Part shown: positions 49,656 to 58,580 of the stretch, piece by piece
How positions within the stretch are numbered: position 1 is the stretch's first letter
Layout: each line of letters starts with the position of its first letter
From: Streptomyces omiyaensis
GTDB lineage: Bacteria; Actinomycetota; Actinomycetes; Streptomycetales; Streptomycetaceae
Direction: 5' to 3'
NCBI RefSeq assembly: GCF_014650895.1
Contig: NZ_BMVV01000003.1
Coordinates: forward strand, 1 to 64,000
DNA: 64,000 nt
Position numbers and translations under genes: made by a program
The notes under the pieces: generated by a model
The model's database searches: none
Told to the model about the DNA's origin: nothing
The model's input: the letters and a program-made list of their open reading frames with translations, nothing else

Positions 49656-51106
49656 TTCCGGTCGTCCCCGTCCCCGTCCTCGGGGGCGTCGCCCCGGGCG
49701 GCCTCGCCGAGCATCTTGTCGAGCTCGGAGAAGTCCGGCTGCTCGTGGTGGACGAAGCCGTCCGGGTCGTCGAGGTCGGTCGCCGTCGGCAGCATGTCCG
49801 GGTGCTCCCACAGGCCGTCGCGTCCGTCGACGCCCCGGGCGTCGGTGAGCGAGGCCCACAGCCGGGAGGCGTCCCGCAGCCGGCGCGGGCGCAGCTCCAG
49901 GCCGATCAGGGTGGCGAAGGTCTGCTCGGCGGGGCCGCCGGTGGCACGGCGCCGGCGCAGCGTCTCGCGCAGCGCGTCCGCCGAGGTCAGACGGGTCCTG
50001 GCGGCCTCGTGGACCACCGCGTCCACCCAGCCCTCGACCAGTGCGAGCGCCGTTTCGAGCCGGGCCAGGGCCGCCTTCTGCTCGGGCGTGTCCTGCGGCT
50101 GGAACATGCCGGACTGGAGCGCCTCCTGGAGCTGCTCCGGATGGGTCGGGTCGAGCTGGGAGACGGCCTCCTCCAGCTTCGAGGTGTCGACCTTGATCCC
50201 GCGCGCGTAGCTCTCGACGGCGCCGAAGAGGTGCGCCCGCAGCCACGGCACGTGGGCGAAGAGCCGCTGGTGGGCGGCCTCGCGCAGGGCCAGGTAGAGC
50301 CGCACCTCGTCGAAGGGCACGCTCAGGTCCTTGCCGAAGGCCTTCACGTTCAGCGGGAGCAGCGCGGCCCGCCCGGCCGGGCCGAGCGGCAGGCCGACGT
50401 CGGTGGAGCCGACGACCTCGCCCGCGAGCGCGCCGATGGCCTGCCCGATCTGCTGGCCGAACATGGCGCCGCCCATCGACCGCATCATGCCGATCAGCGG
50501 GCCGGCCATGGCCTGCATCTCCTGCGGCAGCACGTCGCCCATGGCGTTGCCGACCCGCTCGGCGACCGGGTCCACCAGCTCCTTCCACGCCGGGAGGGTC
50601 GCCTCGACCCACTCCGCGCGGCTCCACGCCACGGCCGTGTTCGCCCCGGAGGGCAGCGAGGTGACCTGGTCGAGCCAGAGGTCGGCGAGGCGGACCGCCT
50701 CCTCGACCGCGGACTTCTCGGCCGGGCCCACGCTGGCGTCCTTGACGCCGTCGGCGGTGCCCTGCGCGACCACCTGGCGGGCGATCTGCTTGGCCATGTC
50801 CCAGTTCACGGGACCGCCCTCGTAGCTGAGCATCTGCCCGAGCTGCTGGAAGGCCGCGCCCAGGTCCGTCGGGTTCATCGACCCGAACATCGCGGCGAAG
50901 GGGTTGTCCGCGCCGCCCTGGCCGCCCATGCCGCCCTGGCCGCCCATGCCGGGCAGACCGCCGAAGCCGAAGGGGTTCGCCCCGAAGGGGTTGCCGCCCT
51001 GGCCGCCGGACCCCTGGCCACCTCCGGCGGGGTCCTTCTTCTTGCCTTCGTCGCCGTCCTCCGGCTCCTCCGGCGGAAGGCCGAATCCGAATGGGGTGTC
51101 ACTCAC
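49652..51106 (-). CDS. DUF2342 zinc-dependent metalloprotease-like protein
   Basis: 484 residues. A Gly/Asn/Pro-rich N-terminal 75 residues precede the conserved helical domain starting NWDMAKQIARQVVAQG and WSRAEWVEATLPAWKELVDP. RLYLALREAAHQRLFAHVPWLR gives a His-rich helix, but no intact HExxH is visible, so protease activity is doubtful. It corresponds to Rv3195. GTG start with GAGGAAA upstream; a 9-bp hairpin lies in the leader at 51128-51149. Co-transcribed with the downstream Nudix gene. Confidence 0.85.
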   Translation of the reverse strand: MSDTPFGFGLPPEEPEDGDEGKKKDPAGGGQGSGGQGGNPFGANPFGFGGLPGMGGQGGMGGQGGADNPFAAMFGSMNPTDLGAAFQQLGQMLSYEGGPVNWDMAKQIARQVVAQGTADGVKDASVGPAEKSAVEEAVRLADLWLDQVTSLPSGANTAVAWSRAEWVEATLPAWKELVDPVAERVGNAMGDVLPQEMQAMAGPLIGMMRSMGGAMFGQQIGQAIGALAGEVVGSTDVGLPLGPAGRAALLPLNVKAFGKDLSVPFDEVRLYLALREAAHQRLFAHVPWLRAHLFGAVESYARGIKVDTSKLEEAVSQLDPTHPEQLQEALQSGMFQPQDTPEQKAALARLETALALVEGWVDAVVHEAARTRLTSADALRETLRRRRATGGPAEQTFATLIGLELRPRRLRDASRLWASLTDARGVDGRDGLWEHPDMLPTATDLDDPDGFVHHEQPDFSELDKMLGEAARGDAPEDGDGDDRK

Positions 51107-51244
51107 AGGTTTCCTCGGCTCCTAGGGCCACCGGCTCCTGCCGGTGGCGACTGCCCGCTGCACAACACCAGCGTAGACATCCGGGTCGGATATGGGCTCA
51201 AGTCTCCGCCGGGCCGTGCCCTGCGGCAGGATGGACGCCACCTG

Positions 51245-51271
51245 GTACGTACGCGTCATCCGCGTACGTAC
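51245..51271. promoter_or_regulatory. perfect 11-bp inverted repeat between divergent genes
   Basis: GTACGTACGCG (51245-51255) and its exact complement (51261-51271) are separated by TCATC. It is centred about 39 bp before the epimerase start at 51297 and about 150 bp before the divergent metalloprotease start. The spacing fits a dimeric regulator site. Confidence 0.65.
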
Positions 51272-51296
51272 TGAAGACAACCACTGGAGTCGGTCG

Positions 51297-52406
51297 GTGA
51301 GTTCCCCAGATCCGCAGGTTCGCGGAGCGCGAAACCACTCAACCCGGGCCGCCGCGCGCGGTCCCGTCATCGCGGTCACCGGCGCCGCCACCGGCGTCGG
51401 AGCCCTCCTGACCAGGCGTCTCGCCGATTCGGACGAGGTCCGGCGGGTCGTCGGCATCGACGAGCGGCGGGGCGAGGTGGCGGAGGCGACCTGGCATGTC
51501 CTCGACGTGCGGGATCCGGCCATCGCGGAGAAGCTGCGCGGCGCCGACGTCGTCGTGCACCTCGCCGTCGACCTCGACCTGGAGACCGACCCGGCGGCCC
51601 GGACGGCCTACAACGTGCGCGGCACGCAGACCGTCCTCACCGCGGCGGCCGCGGCCGGCGTCCACCGGGTCGTCCTGTGCACCTCGACCATGGTCTACGG
51701 CGCCCTGCCGGACAACGACATCCCGCTCTCCGAGGACGCCGAGCTGCGGGCCACCGCCGAGGCGACCGGCGTCGGGGACCTCCTGGAGATCGAGCGGCTC
51801 GGCCGCCGCGGCTCCCGAGCCCACCCCGGCCTCAACGTGACCGTGGTCCGCCCGGCGGTCCTCGTCGGCGGTACGGACACCGCGCTGACCCGCTACTTCG
51901 AGTCGCCCCGGCTCCTCGTCGTCGCCGGATCCCGCCCCACCTGGCAGTTCTGCCACGTCGACGACCTGGTCAGCGCCCTGGAGTACGCGGCCCTGGAGAA
52001 GGTCGACGGCGAGTTCGCGGTCGGCTGCGAGGGCTGGCTGGAGCAGGAGGAGGTCGAGGAGCTGTCGGGGATCCGCCGCATGGAGCTGCCGTCCGCGGTC
52101 GCCCTCGGGGCCGCCGCCCGGCTGCACCGGATCGGCCTCACCCCCTCCCCGGCCGGGGACCTCGCCTACACCATGCACCCCTGGGTGGTGAGCGTCGGCC
52201 GGCTGCACGACGCGGGCTGGCGCCCGAAGTGGACCAACGAGGAGGTCCTCGCGGCGCTCCTGGAGGAGGTCCAGGGCCGGCACACGGTCGCGGGCCGCCG
52301 GCTGGGCCGCAAGGACGCCACGGCGGCGGGCGCGGCGGGCGCCACGGTGGCCCTGCTGGGCACGGCGGCCCTGGTGCGCCAGATGCGCCGGCGGCGCGGC
52401 CTGTAG
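51297..52406 (+). CDS. NAD-dependent epimerase-like (extended SDR) protein with C-terminal membrane tail
   Basis: 369 residues from GTG 51297 with GGAG 7 nt upstream. The Rossmann motif VTGAATGVGALLTRRL and VDLDLETDPAARTAYNVRGTQ place it in extended SDRs. The usual active-site YxxxK is not seen: after CTSTMVYGALPDND the corresponding stretch is VGDLLEIERLGRR. A C-terminal helix (AAGATVALLGTAALVRQMRRRR) looks like a membrane anchor with basic stop. Possibly a non-catalytic NAD-binding protein. A perfect hairpin overlaps its stop. Confidence 0.8.
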   Translation: MSSPDPQVRGARNHSTRAAARGPVIAVTGAATGVGALLTRRLADSDEVRRVVGIDERRGEVAEATWHVLDVRDPAIAEKLRGADVVVHLAVDLDLETDPAARTAYNVRGTQTVLTAAAAAGVHRVVLCTSTMVYGALPDNDIPLSEDAELRATAEATGVGDLLEIERLGRRGSRAHPGLNVTVVRPAVLVGGTDTALTRYFESPRLLVVAGSRPTWQFCHVDDLVSALEYAALEKVDGEFAVGCEGWLEQEEVEELSGIRRMELPSAVALGAAARLHRIGLTPSPAGDLAYTMHPWVVSVGRLHDAGWRPKWTNEEVLAALLEEVQGRHTVAGRRLGRKDATAAGAAGATVALLGTAALVRQMRRRRGL

Positions 52407-52426
52407 GACCCTCCTACGGAGGGTCC
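52406..52426 (+). terminator. terminator overlapping the epimerase-like stop codon
   Basis: Perfect 9-bp stem (52406-52414 / 52418-52426) with a 3-nt loop. Confidence 0.65.
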
Positions 52427-52486
52427 CGGTCCACCGGTCGAAAGCGCTATTCCGGGATGTCGGCGGCGTGCGGCACCATGGACGGC

Positions 52487-52948
52487 ATGACCACGACGCA
52501 CGACCACCCGGGTGAGCTGGCAGCGGACGACCCGATCAAGCTGCTCGCGATCCGCGACACCCCGCTCTCGGTCGACGAGGTCTTCCGGGCCGTCGGCGAC
52601 GCCGCCGCGGGCGGGACGACCCTCTTCGTCGGCACCGTGCGCAACCACGACGGCGGGGCCGACGTCGACGCGCTGGGGTACTCCTGCCACCCGAGCGCCG
52701 AGGCCGAGCTGCGCCGGGTCGCCGAGAAGGTCGTGGCGAACCACCCGGTCCGCGCCCTGGCCGCCGTCCACCGCGTCGGCGACCTCGCGGTGGGCGACAT
52801 CGCGGTCGTCGTGGCCGTCTCCTGCCCGCACCGCGGCGACGCCTTCGCGGCCTGCCGCAAGCTGATCGACGACCTCAAGCACGAGGTCCCCATCTGGAAG
52901 CACCAGACCTTCTCGGACGGCACCGAGGAGTGGGTGGGAGCCTGCTGA
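52487..52948 (+). CDS. moaE: molybdopterin synthase catalytic subunit MoaE
   Basis: 153 residues. The conserved run FVGTVRNHD, AVHRVGDLAVGDIAVVVAVS, HRGDAFAACRKLIDDLKHEVPIWK, with catalytic Lys in the last segment, identifies MoaE. It transfers sulfur from thiocarboxylated MoaD to make molybdopterin, and so links functionally to MoeZ at 15784. A CACCAT box 7 nt before ATG 52487 may allow leaderless expression. No moaD lies beside it. The last codons are part of a 63-bp tandem duplication. Confidence 0.92.
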   Translation: MTTTHDHPGELAADDPIKLLAIRDTPLSVDEVFRAVGDAAAGGTTLFVGTVRNHDGGADVDALGYSCHPSAEAELRRVAEKVVANHPVRALAAVHRVGDLAVGDIAVVVAVSCPHRGDAFAACRKLIDDLKHEVPIWKHQTFSDGTEEWVGAC

Positions 52949-53100
52949 GCGGTCACCCCGGGGCTGGGGGTCCCCCCGGACGGAGTCCGGGGGAGGGTGG
53001 GAGCCTGCTGAGCGGTCACCCCGGGACTGGGGGTCCCCCCGGACGGAGTCCGGGGGAGGGTGGGGCCTGCTGAGCGGTGCCCGGGCGGAGTCCGGGAGCG
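52932..53100. repeat. 63-bp tandem repeat containing the moaE 3' end and a terminator
   Basis: Units start at 52932, 52995 and 53058 (third partial and diverged). Each copies the last codons and stop of moaE plus a hairpin, e.g. CCCCCGGAC (52973-52981) with its complement 52985-52993. The rest of the gap to 53257 shows no gene. Confidence 0.8.
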
Positions 53101-53256
53101 GGCGGAGCCCCGTCGAGGAGGCGTCCCGGGGACGCAAGGCGACGCGCCGACGCGGCGTAGCCGAACGCCCGATTTGCGTAACCGGCCCCCAGGCCCGAGC
53201 GTTGTTGGCACAGATGAATAATCTGCTGATCAACTCACTGGGGATGGGAGGTCGGG

Positions 53257-53472
53257 ATGGCAGCGCTGGCCTGGTTGCTGATTCCGCTTTTCGCAGTCGT
53301 CGGAGCGGCGATATGGGGAAGCTGGGTCCAGAGGAACAAGACCATAGGTGACGTGGCCGAGCTCGCCGGCTACGCCCGTTTCCGGGACGCCATGGAGCGT
53401 TCCCACCCGACCGCAGAGGCCGGGCCCGCCCCGCTCCGCCCGGTGCACGAACCGGCCCCCGCGGAGTCCTGA
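53257..53472 (+). CDS. small single-pass membrane protein
   Basis: 71 residues: one N-terminal membrane helix (ALAWLLIPLFAVVGAAIWGSWV), then a conserved-looking cytoplasmic stretch VAELAGYARFRDAMERS and a Pro-rich end. GGGAGG lies 5 nt before the ATG. Its place just before the PDZ-Lon protease gene suggests a link, but function is unknown. Confidence 0.78.
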   Translation: MAALAWLLIPLFAVVGAAIWGSWVQRNKTIGDVAELAGYARFRDAMERSHPTAEAGPAPLRPVHEPAPAES

Positions 53473-53556
53473 CCGCCTTCCGGCCGGCCCCCGGCCCGTG
53501 TCCCGTACGGACCGCCCCAGGGGTGCGCGCACAGGCGAGTCCCGTACTGTCGTTCC

Positions 53557-54645
53557 ATGCCACGCCGCACCGCGACGATGCTCGCCTCCACCCTGGTCCT
53601 GATCTGCCTGCTGATCGCCGGCGTCCTGATCCCGGTGCCGTACTCGGAGATGAGCCCCGGTCCCACGGTCAACACGCTCGGGGAGGCGCGCGGCGAGCCG
53701 GTCCTCCAGATCTCCGGCCGCAAGACCTACCCGACCGACGGGCACCTCAACATGACCACGGTCAGGGTCACCAGCGCGGACTACAAGATGAACGCCGTCG
53801 AGGCGGTCTACGGCTGGCTGACGCACGACAACGTGGTCGTGCCGCACGACACCCTCTACCCGGACGGGAAGACGGAGGAGGAGTCGAGCCAGGAGAACGC
53901 GGAGGAGTTCAGCCAGTCGCAGGAGAGCGCCAAGGTGGCGGCCCTCGACGAGCTCGGCATCCCCTTCACCACCCGGGTCGTCGTCGCCTCCGTGGTGAAG
54001 GACTCCCCGGCGGAGGGCACCCTCCACGCCGGTGACGTGATCAAGGCGGTCGACGGGGTCGCGGTCGTCAGGCCGGCCGACGTCGCCGCGCAGGTGACGA
54101 AGCGCAAGCCGGGCGACAAGGTCGAGTTCACCATCGTCCCGGCCAAGGAGGCGGCGGCCGCCGAGAAGGCGCACAAGGAGGCCACCGTCACCCGGAAGGT
54201 GGCCATCACCACCGTGAAGTCCGAGGAGGGCGACCGGGCGATCGTCGGCATCCAGGCCGGCACCGACCACGTCTTCCCGTTCACCATCGACATCAAGCTG
54301 GCCGACGTCGGCGGCCCCAGCGCCGGTCTGATGTTCGCCCTCGGCATCGTCGACAAGCTGACCCCGGAGAGCCTGACCGGCGGCAAGTTCGTCGCCGGCA
54401 CCGGCACCATCGACGACGACGGCAAGGTCGGCCCGATCGGCGGCATCCAGATGAAGCTGGTCGGCGCGCGGAACGCGGGCGCCGAGTACTTCCTCACCCC
54501 CGCCGACAACTGCGCCACCGCCGCCGGCGACACCCCCGACGGGCTCACCCTGATCAAGGTCGACACCATCGACGACGCGACGAAGTCGCTGGAGAAGCTC
54601 CGCGCGGGCGACACCGCGGGCCTGCCGGGCTGCTCGAAGGGCTGA
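53557..54645 (+). CDS. PDZ domain Lon-type (S16) membrane protease, YlbL-like
   Basis: 362 residues. One N-terminal membrane helix (about 8-27) is followed by VPYSEMSPGPTVNTLG, a PDZ domain (about 130-195; VVKDSPAEGTLHAGDVIKAVDG) and a Lon S16 domain. The catalytic dyad is Ser about 255 in GGPSAGLM and Lys about 300 in GGIQMKLVGA. The protease faces outside. TACTGT ends 6 nt before the ATG, suggesting leaderless mRNA. Matches Rv3194c by position. Confidence 0.92.
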   Translation: MPRRTATMLASTLVLICLLIAGVLIPVPYSEMSPGPTVNTLGEARGEPVLQISGRKTYPTDGHLNMTTVRVTSADYKMNAVEAVYGWLTHDNVVVPHDTLYPDGKTEEESSQENAEEFSQSQESAKVAALDELGIPFTTRVVVASVVKDSPAEGTLHAGDVIKAVDGVAVVRPADVAAQVTKRKPGDKVEFTIVPAKEAAAAEKAHKEATVTRKVAITTVKSEEGDRAIVGIQAGTDHVFPFTIDIKLADVGGPSAGLMFALGIVDKLTPESLTGGKFVAGTGTIDDDGKVGPIGGIQMKLVGARNAGAEYFLTPADNCATAAGDTPDGLTLIKVDTIDDATKSLEKLRAGDTAGLPGCSKG

Positions 54646-54679
54646 GCCGGTACGCGACCGGCCCAGCGCCCCGTACGGC

Positions 54680-55219
54680 TCAGGCCTCGAAGGTCGCCGC
54701 CAGCGCCTCGGCGAGCCCCGGCACCAGGTCGGGGCCGGTCAGCACCTCGGTCGCCGAGTCCTTCTCGCGCAGCCGGATCGCGGCCTCCCGGGCCCCGGTC
54801 CGCAGCACCGCCACCGTCATCCGGACCTCCTGGCGGTCCGGGTGCGCGGCCACCCACCTGTTCAGCTTGGCGCCGCTCAGGTCCTTGGGGACCTGGGCCT
54901 CCGCCGACGGCGGCAGCATCAGCCGCTCCACGGTCAGGGCGCAGCCGGCGACCCCGTCCGGCCAGGCGATCGTGCCGAGGAACTCGTCCAGCGGCTTGCC
55001 CTTGGGGATCTCCTCCTGCTCGATGGGGGTGTAGGCGGTCGCGTCCTCGCCGAGCTTCAGCGAGGGCGCCTGGGCCCGCAGCCGAGCGGTGTCGACCAGG
55101 GCGAAGAGGCGGGCGGGGCGGTCCCAGCCGAGACCGGAGGCGTACTCGTCGATCTCGAGCACCGCGCGGGTGAGGGGACTGGAGGCCATCGGCGGGCCCG
55201 AGGGGGAAAGGTTGGACAT
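54680..55219 (-). CDS. PPA1309 family protein
   Basis: 179 residues. Landmarks: LTRAVLEIDEYASGLGWDRPARLFALVDT, TPIEQEEIPKGKPLDEFLGTIAWPDGVAGCAL and AVLRTGAREAAIRLREKDS. These match the actinobacterial PPA1309-type family of unknown function. ATG 55219 is used; AGGAGG lies 13 nt before it, rather far, so ATG 55189 (MASSPLTR) remains possible. Divergent from the UPF0182 gene. Confidence 0.82.
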   Translation of the reverse strand: MSNLSPSGPPMASSPLTRAVLEIDEYASGLGWDRPARLFALVDTARLRAQAPSLKLGEDATAYTPIEQEEIPKGKPLDEFLGTIAWPDGVAGCALTVERLMLPPSAEAQVPKDLSGAKLNRWVAAHPDRQEVRMTVAVLRTGAREAAIRLREKDSATEVLTGPDLVPGLAEALAATFEA

Positions 55220-55342
55220 GACCAATATCCTGCCTCCTCTTCCCGCCGAGACGGGAACTAGGTAAAGCGTCAGTAAGTTGCATCTGTGGGCTCTGCGATC
55301 GCGGGACCCGCTTTCCGACGCATCAACACCGAGGGGCGCACG

Positions 55343-58261
55343 TTGGCTTTCCAGATGCCTGACCGTGGCGGAGGCCCGTCCGGGCCAAGGATCAGAGTCG
55401 GCCGGCCGTCCCGGCGGGCCCGCACCCTGCTGATGACACTGGGCGTGCTGGCCGTCCTGGCCATGGCGTTCGTGATGTTCGCCGGGTTCTGGACGGACTG
55501 GCTCTGGTACCGCTCGGTCGACTACTCGTCCGTGTTCACCACCACCCTGTGGACCAAGATCGGCCTGTTCGCGGTCTTCGGCCTCCTCATGGGCCTCGCC
55601 GTCGGCCTCAACATCTGGCTGGCGTACCGGCTGCGGCCGCCGCTGAGCGCGATGTCGCTGGAGCAGCAGAGCCTCGACCGGTACCGGATGGGCGTGGCCC
55701 CCTTCAAGAAGTGGGTGCTGCTCGCGGTCACCGCCCTGGTGGGCCTGATCGCCGGCGCCTCCGCCTCCGGCCAGTGGCGCACCTGGCTCATGTGGGTCAA
55801 CGGCGTGCAGTTCGGCGAGAAGGACTCCCAGTTCGGCAAGGACGTCTCCTTCTACGCCTTCGACCTGCCCTGGTACCGCTTCCTGCTGGCCTTCGGCTTC
55901 GCCGCCGTGGTGCTCTCCCTGATCGCCGCGGCGATCACGCACTACCTGTACGGCGGACTGCGGGTCACCAGCCCCGGCGCCCGCGCGACCGCCGCCGCGA
56001 CCGGCCACCTCTCGGTGCTGCTCGGCGTCTTCGTGGCCCTCAAGGCCGTGGCGTACTGGCTCGACCGGTACGGCCTGGCGGTGAAGTCCAGCGACTTCAA
56101 GGCCACCGGCAACTGGACGGGCCTGCGGTACGTCGACGCCAACGCCTACCTGCCCGCGAAGACGATCCTCTTCTGCATCGCCGTCATCTGCGCCGTGCTC
56201 TTCTTCGCCACCCTGTGGCGGCGCACCTGGCAGCTGCCCGTCATCGGCTTCGGCCTGATGGTGCTCTCCGCGGTGCTGATCGGCGGCCTGTACCCGGCGA
56301 TCGTGCAGAAGTTCCAGGTCCAGCCGAACGAGCAGGCCAAGGAAGCCCCGTACATCCAGCAGAACATCGACGCGACCCGCAAGGCGTACGCGATCGACTC
56401 GACCAAGCTGGAGAACTACTCGGGCAAGTCGACGGTCAAGGACAAGGAGAAGCTGCGGACGGACGCCGACTCGGCGGCCGCCTACCGCGTCCTCGACCCG
56501 AACATCGTCTCGCCGACCTTCCAGCAGCTGGAGCAGAAGCGGAAGTACTACCAGTTCCCGACGACGCTCGACGTGGACCGCTACAAGGGCCAGGACGTCG
56601 TCATCGGCCTGCGCGAGCTGAACATCCGCGGCATCCCGAAGCGGAACTGGATCAACGACCACTTCACCTACACCCACGGCTACGGCGCCATCATGGCCCG
56701 CGGCACCCAGACCGACGCCAACGGCTCCCCGGTCTTCACCGAGTCGGGCCTCCCGACCACCGGTGAGCTCGGGAAGTACGAGCAGCGGATCTACTACGGC
56801 GAGAAGACCGACCAGTACTCGATCGTGGGCGGCCCCCAGAAGGAGCTGGACTACGAGGAGAACGGCGAGAAGACCACCAGCTACCGGGGCAAGAGCGGCG
56901 TCAGCCTGGAGAACGCCTTCAACCGCGCCGCGTACGCGGTGGCCTTCAGCGAGCCGCAGATCCTCTACTCCGGAGCCATCGGCGACGGGTCGCGGATCCT
57001 GTACAACCGCACGCCCAAGCAGCGCGTCGAGGCCGTCGCCCCCTGGCTGACGATCGACGGGGACGCCTACCCGGCCGTCGTCGACGGACGGATCCAGTGG
57101 ATCGTCGACGCGTACACGACCAGCAACGGCTACCCGTACGCCTCGCGGACCACGCTCGGCGACACCACGGCCGACTCGCTGACCGTCGGCAACCAGCAGC
57201 GCGCGGTCGTCGCCCAGCAGAACCAGGTCAACTACATCCGCAACTCGGTGAAGGCCACCGTCGACGCGTACGACGGCACGGTCAACCTCTACCAGTGGGA
57301 CACCGAGGACCCGGTCCTCAAGACCTGGATGAAGGCCTTCCCCGGCACGGTCAAGGCCAAGTCGGACATCAAGGCGGACCTCCTGGAGCACCTGCGCTAC
57401 CCGCAGGACATGTTCAAGGTCCAGCGCGAGCTGCTGACCCGCTACCACGTCACCGACCCGGCCCAGTTCTACAGCGGCTCGGACGCCTGGCAGGTGCCGG
57501 ACGACCCGACCAACAAGGACAACGTGGCCGTGCCGCCGTACTACCTGAGCATGAAGATGCCCGGGGACACGGAGCAGCGCTTCTCGCTGACCACGACGTT
57601 CACCCCCAACGGGCGGCCCAACCTGGGCGGCTTCATGGCGGTCGACGCCGACGCCACCAGCAAGGAGTACGGCCGGCTGAGACTGCTCAGGGTCACCGAG
57701 GACGTGCCCGGACCGGCGCAGGTGCAGAGCAAGCTCAACGGTCTGCCCGACGTCGCCACCTTCGTCCGCGACATGAAGGGCGCCGACTCGGACATCCAGT
57801 ACGGCAACCTGCTCACGGTGCCGCTCGACGGCGGCTTCCTGTACGTCGAGCCGGTCTACGCCCAGGGACGGAACGCGCTCTACCCGCTCCTGAAGAAGGT
57901 CGCGGTGTCGTACGTGGACGCCGACCAGCCGGACGGCGACACCACCAAGGACACCACGGTGTTCGAGAACAACCTCACGGACGCCCTCAACGCGGTCTTC
58001 GGGGTGGAGGGCGCGACCCCGCCGACGACCCCGCCGGGCACCGACCAGCCGCCGACCACCCCGCAGCCGCCGGCCTCGGCGGACGCGGCGCTGAAGCAGG
58101 CGATCTCCGACGCCCAGAAGGCCTACGACGCGGGCGAGGCCGCCCTCGCCAAGGGCGACTGGGCGGCCTACGGCAAGGCCCAGGAGGACCTCCAGACCGC
58201 CCTGGAGAAGGCCGCCGAGGCGGGCGCCAGGATCCAGCCCCAGGGAGGATCGGGCAGCTGA
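55343..58261 (+). CDS. UPF0182 family large membrane protein
   Basis: 972 residues if started at TTG 55343 (GAGGGG upstream; [11 protein letters not shown]). A GTG at 55286, preceded 6 nt by TAAGTT, would give 991 residues and a leaderless start. Seven or so membrane helices occupy residues 30-330, beginning with WTDWLWYRS. The large C-terminal part is extracellular: [52 protein letters not shown] Thr/Pro linker and helical tail end it. Matches Rv3193c; function unknown. Confidence 0.9.
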   Translation: MAFQMPDRGGGPSGPRIRVGRPSRRARTLLMTLGVLAVLAMAFVMFAGFWTDWLWYRSVDYSSVFTTTLWTKIGLFAVFGLLMGLAVGLNIWLAYRLRPPLSAMSLEQQSLDRYRMGVAPFKKWVLLAVTALVGLIAGASASGQWRTWLMWVNGVQFGEKDSQFGKDVSFYAFDLPWYRFLLAFGFAAVVLSLIAAAITHYLYGGLRVTSPGARATAAATGHLSVLLGVFVALKAVAYWLDRYGLAVKSSDFKATGNWTGLRYVDANAYLPAKTILFCIAVICAVLFFATLWRRTWQLPVIGFGLMVLSAVLIGGLYPAIVQKFQVQPNEQAKEAPYIQQNIDATRKAYAIDSTKLENYSGKSTVKDKEKLRTDADSAAAYRVLDPNIVSPTFQQLEQKRKYYQFPTTLDVDRYKGQDVVIGLRELNIRGIPKRNWINDHFTYTHGYGAIMARGTQTDANGSPVFTESGLPTTGELGKYEQRIYYGEKTDQYSIVGGPQKELDYEENGEKTTSYRGKSGVSLENAFNRAAYAVAFSEPQILYSGAIGDGSRILYNRTPKQRVEAVAPWLTIDGDAYPAVVDGRIQWIVDAYTTSNGYPYASRTTLGDTTADSLTVGNQQRAVVAQQNQVNYIRNSVKATVDAYDGTVNLYQWDTEDPVLKTWMKAFPGTVKAKSDIKADLLEHLRYPQDMFKVQRELLTRYHVTDPAQFYSGSDAWQVPDDPTNKDNVAVPPYYLSMKMPGDTEQRFSLTTTFTPNGRPNLGGFMAVDADATSKEYGRLRLLRVTEDVPGPAQVQSKLNGLPDVATFVRDMKGADSDIQYGNLLTVPLDGGFLYVEPVYAQGRNALYPLLKKVAVSYVDADQPDGDTTKDTTVFENNLTDALNAVFGVEGATPPTTPPGTDQPPTTPQPPASADAALKQAISDAQKAYDAGEAALAKGDWAAYGKAQEDLQTALEKAAEAGARIQPQGGSGS

Positions 58262-58304
58262 CCTGCGAGCTTCACCCCGCGTCGTGATAGTGTGACATCA
58301 CCGA

Positions 58305-58378
58305 CGCGGGGTGGAGCAGCTCGGTAGCTCGCTGGGCTCATAACCCAGAGGTCGCAGGTTCAAATCCTGTCCCCGCTA
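58305..58378 (+). tRNA. tRNA-fMet (CAT), initiator, copy 1
   Basis: 74 nt cloverleaf. Initiator marks: unpaired first acceptor position (C1 opposite T72) and three G-C pairs in the anticodon stem (GGG CTCATAA CCC). CCA is not encoded. Identical to the copy at 60677. Confidence 0.95.
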
Positions 58379-58380
58379 CT

Positions 58381-58427
58381 GACACGAGGGCTCGGATCCA
58401 TAAGGATCCGGGCCCTCGTCGCGTGTC
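58381..58427 (+). terminator. terminator after initiator tRNA copy 1
   Basis: Long inverted repeat starting GACACGAGGGC and ending GCGTGTC, centred on ATAA, 3 nt after the tRNA. Confidence 0.75.
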
Positions 58428-58580
58428 GGGGTGACGAGGGGGCTCGAAGAGCGGTACGGAAGGGGCGAGTTGAGGCGTCTCGTGTTTGACTTGTCTCTCT
58501 GTGGGCATGTCGACAAAACGCTGAGGTGACCTCAAGGGCTGCGGTATACCGGGTGTGCGCGGGTTGCGGGTGGTGCGACG
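58428..58580 (+). other. promoter region of the Sel1-repeat gene
   Basis: No gene or tRNA seen. AT-rich islands such as GTGTTTGACTTGTCTC near 58480-58500 could be promoter elements. Confidence 0.3.
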
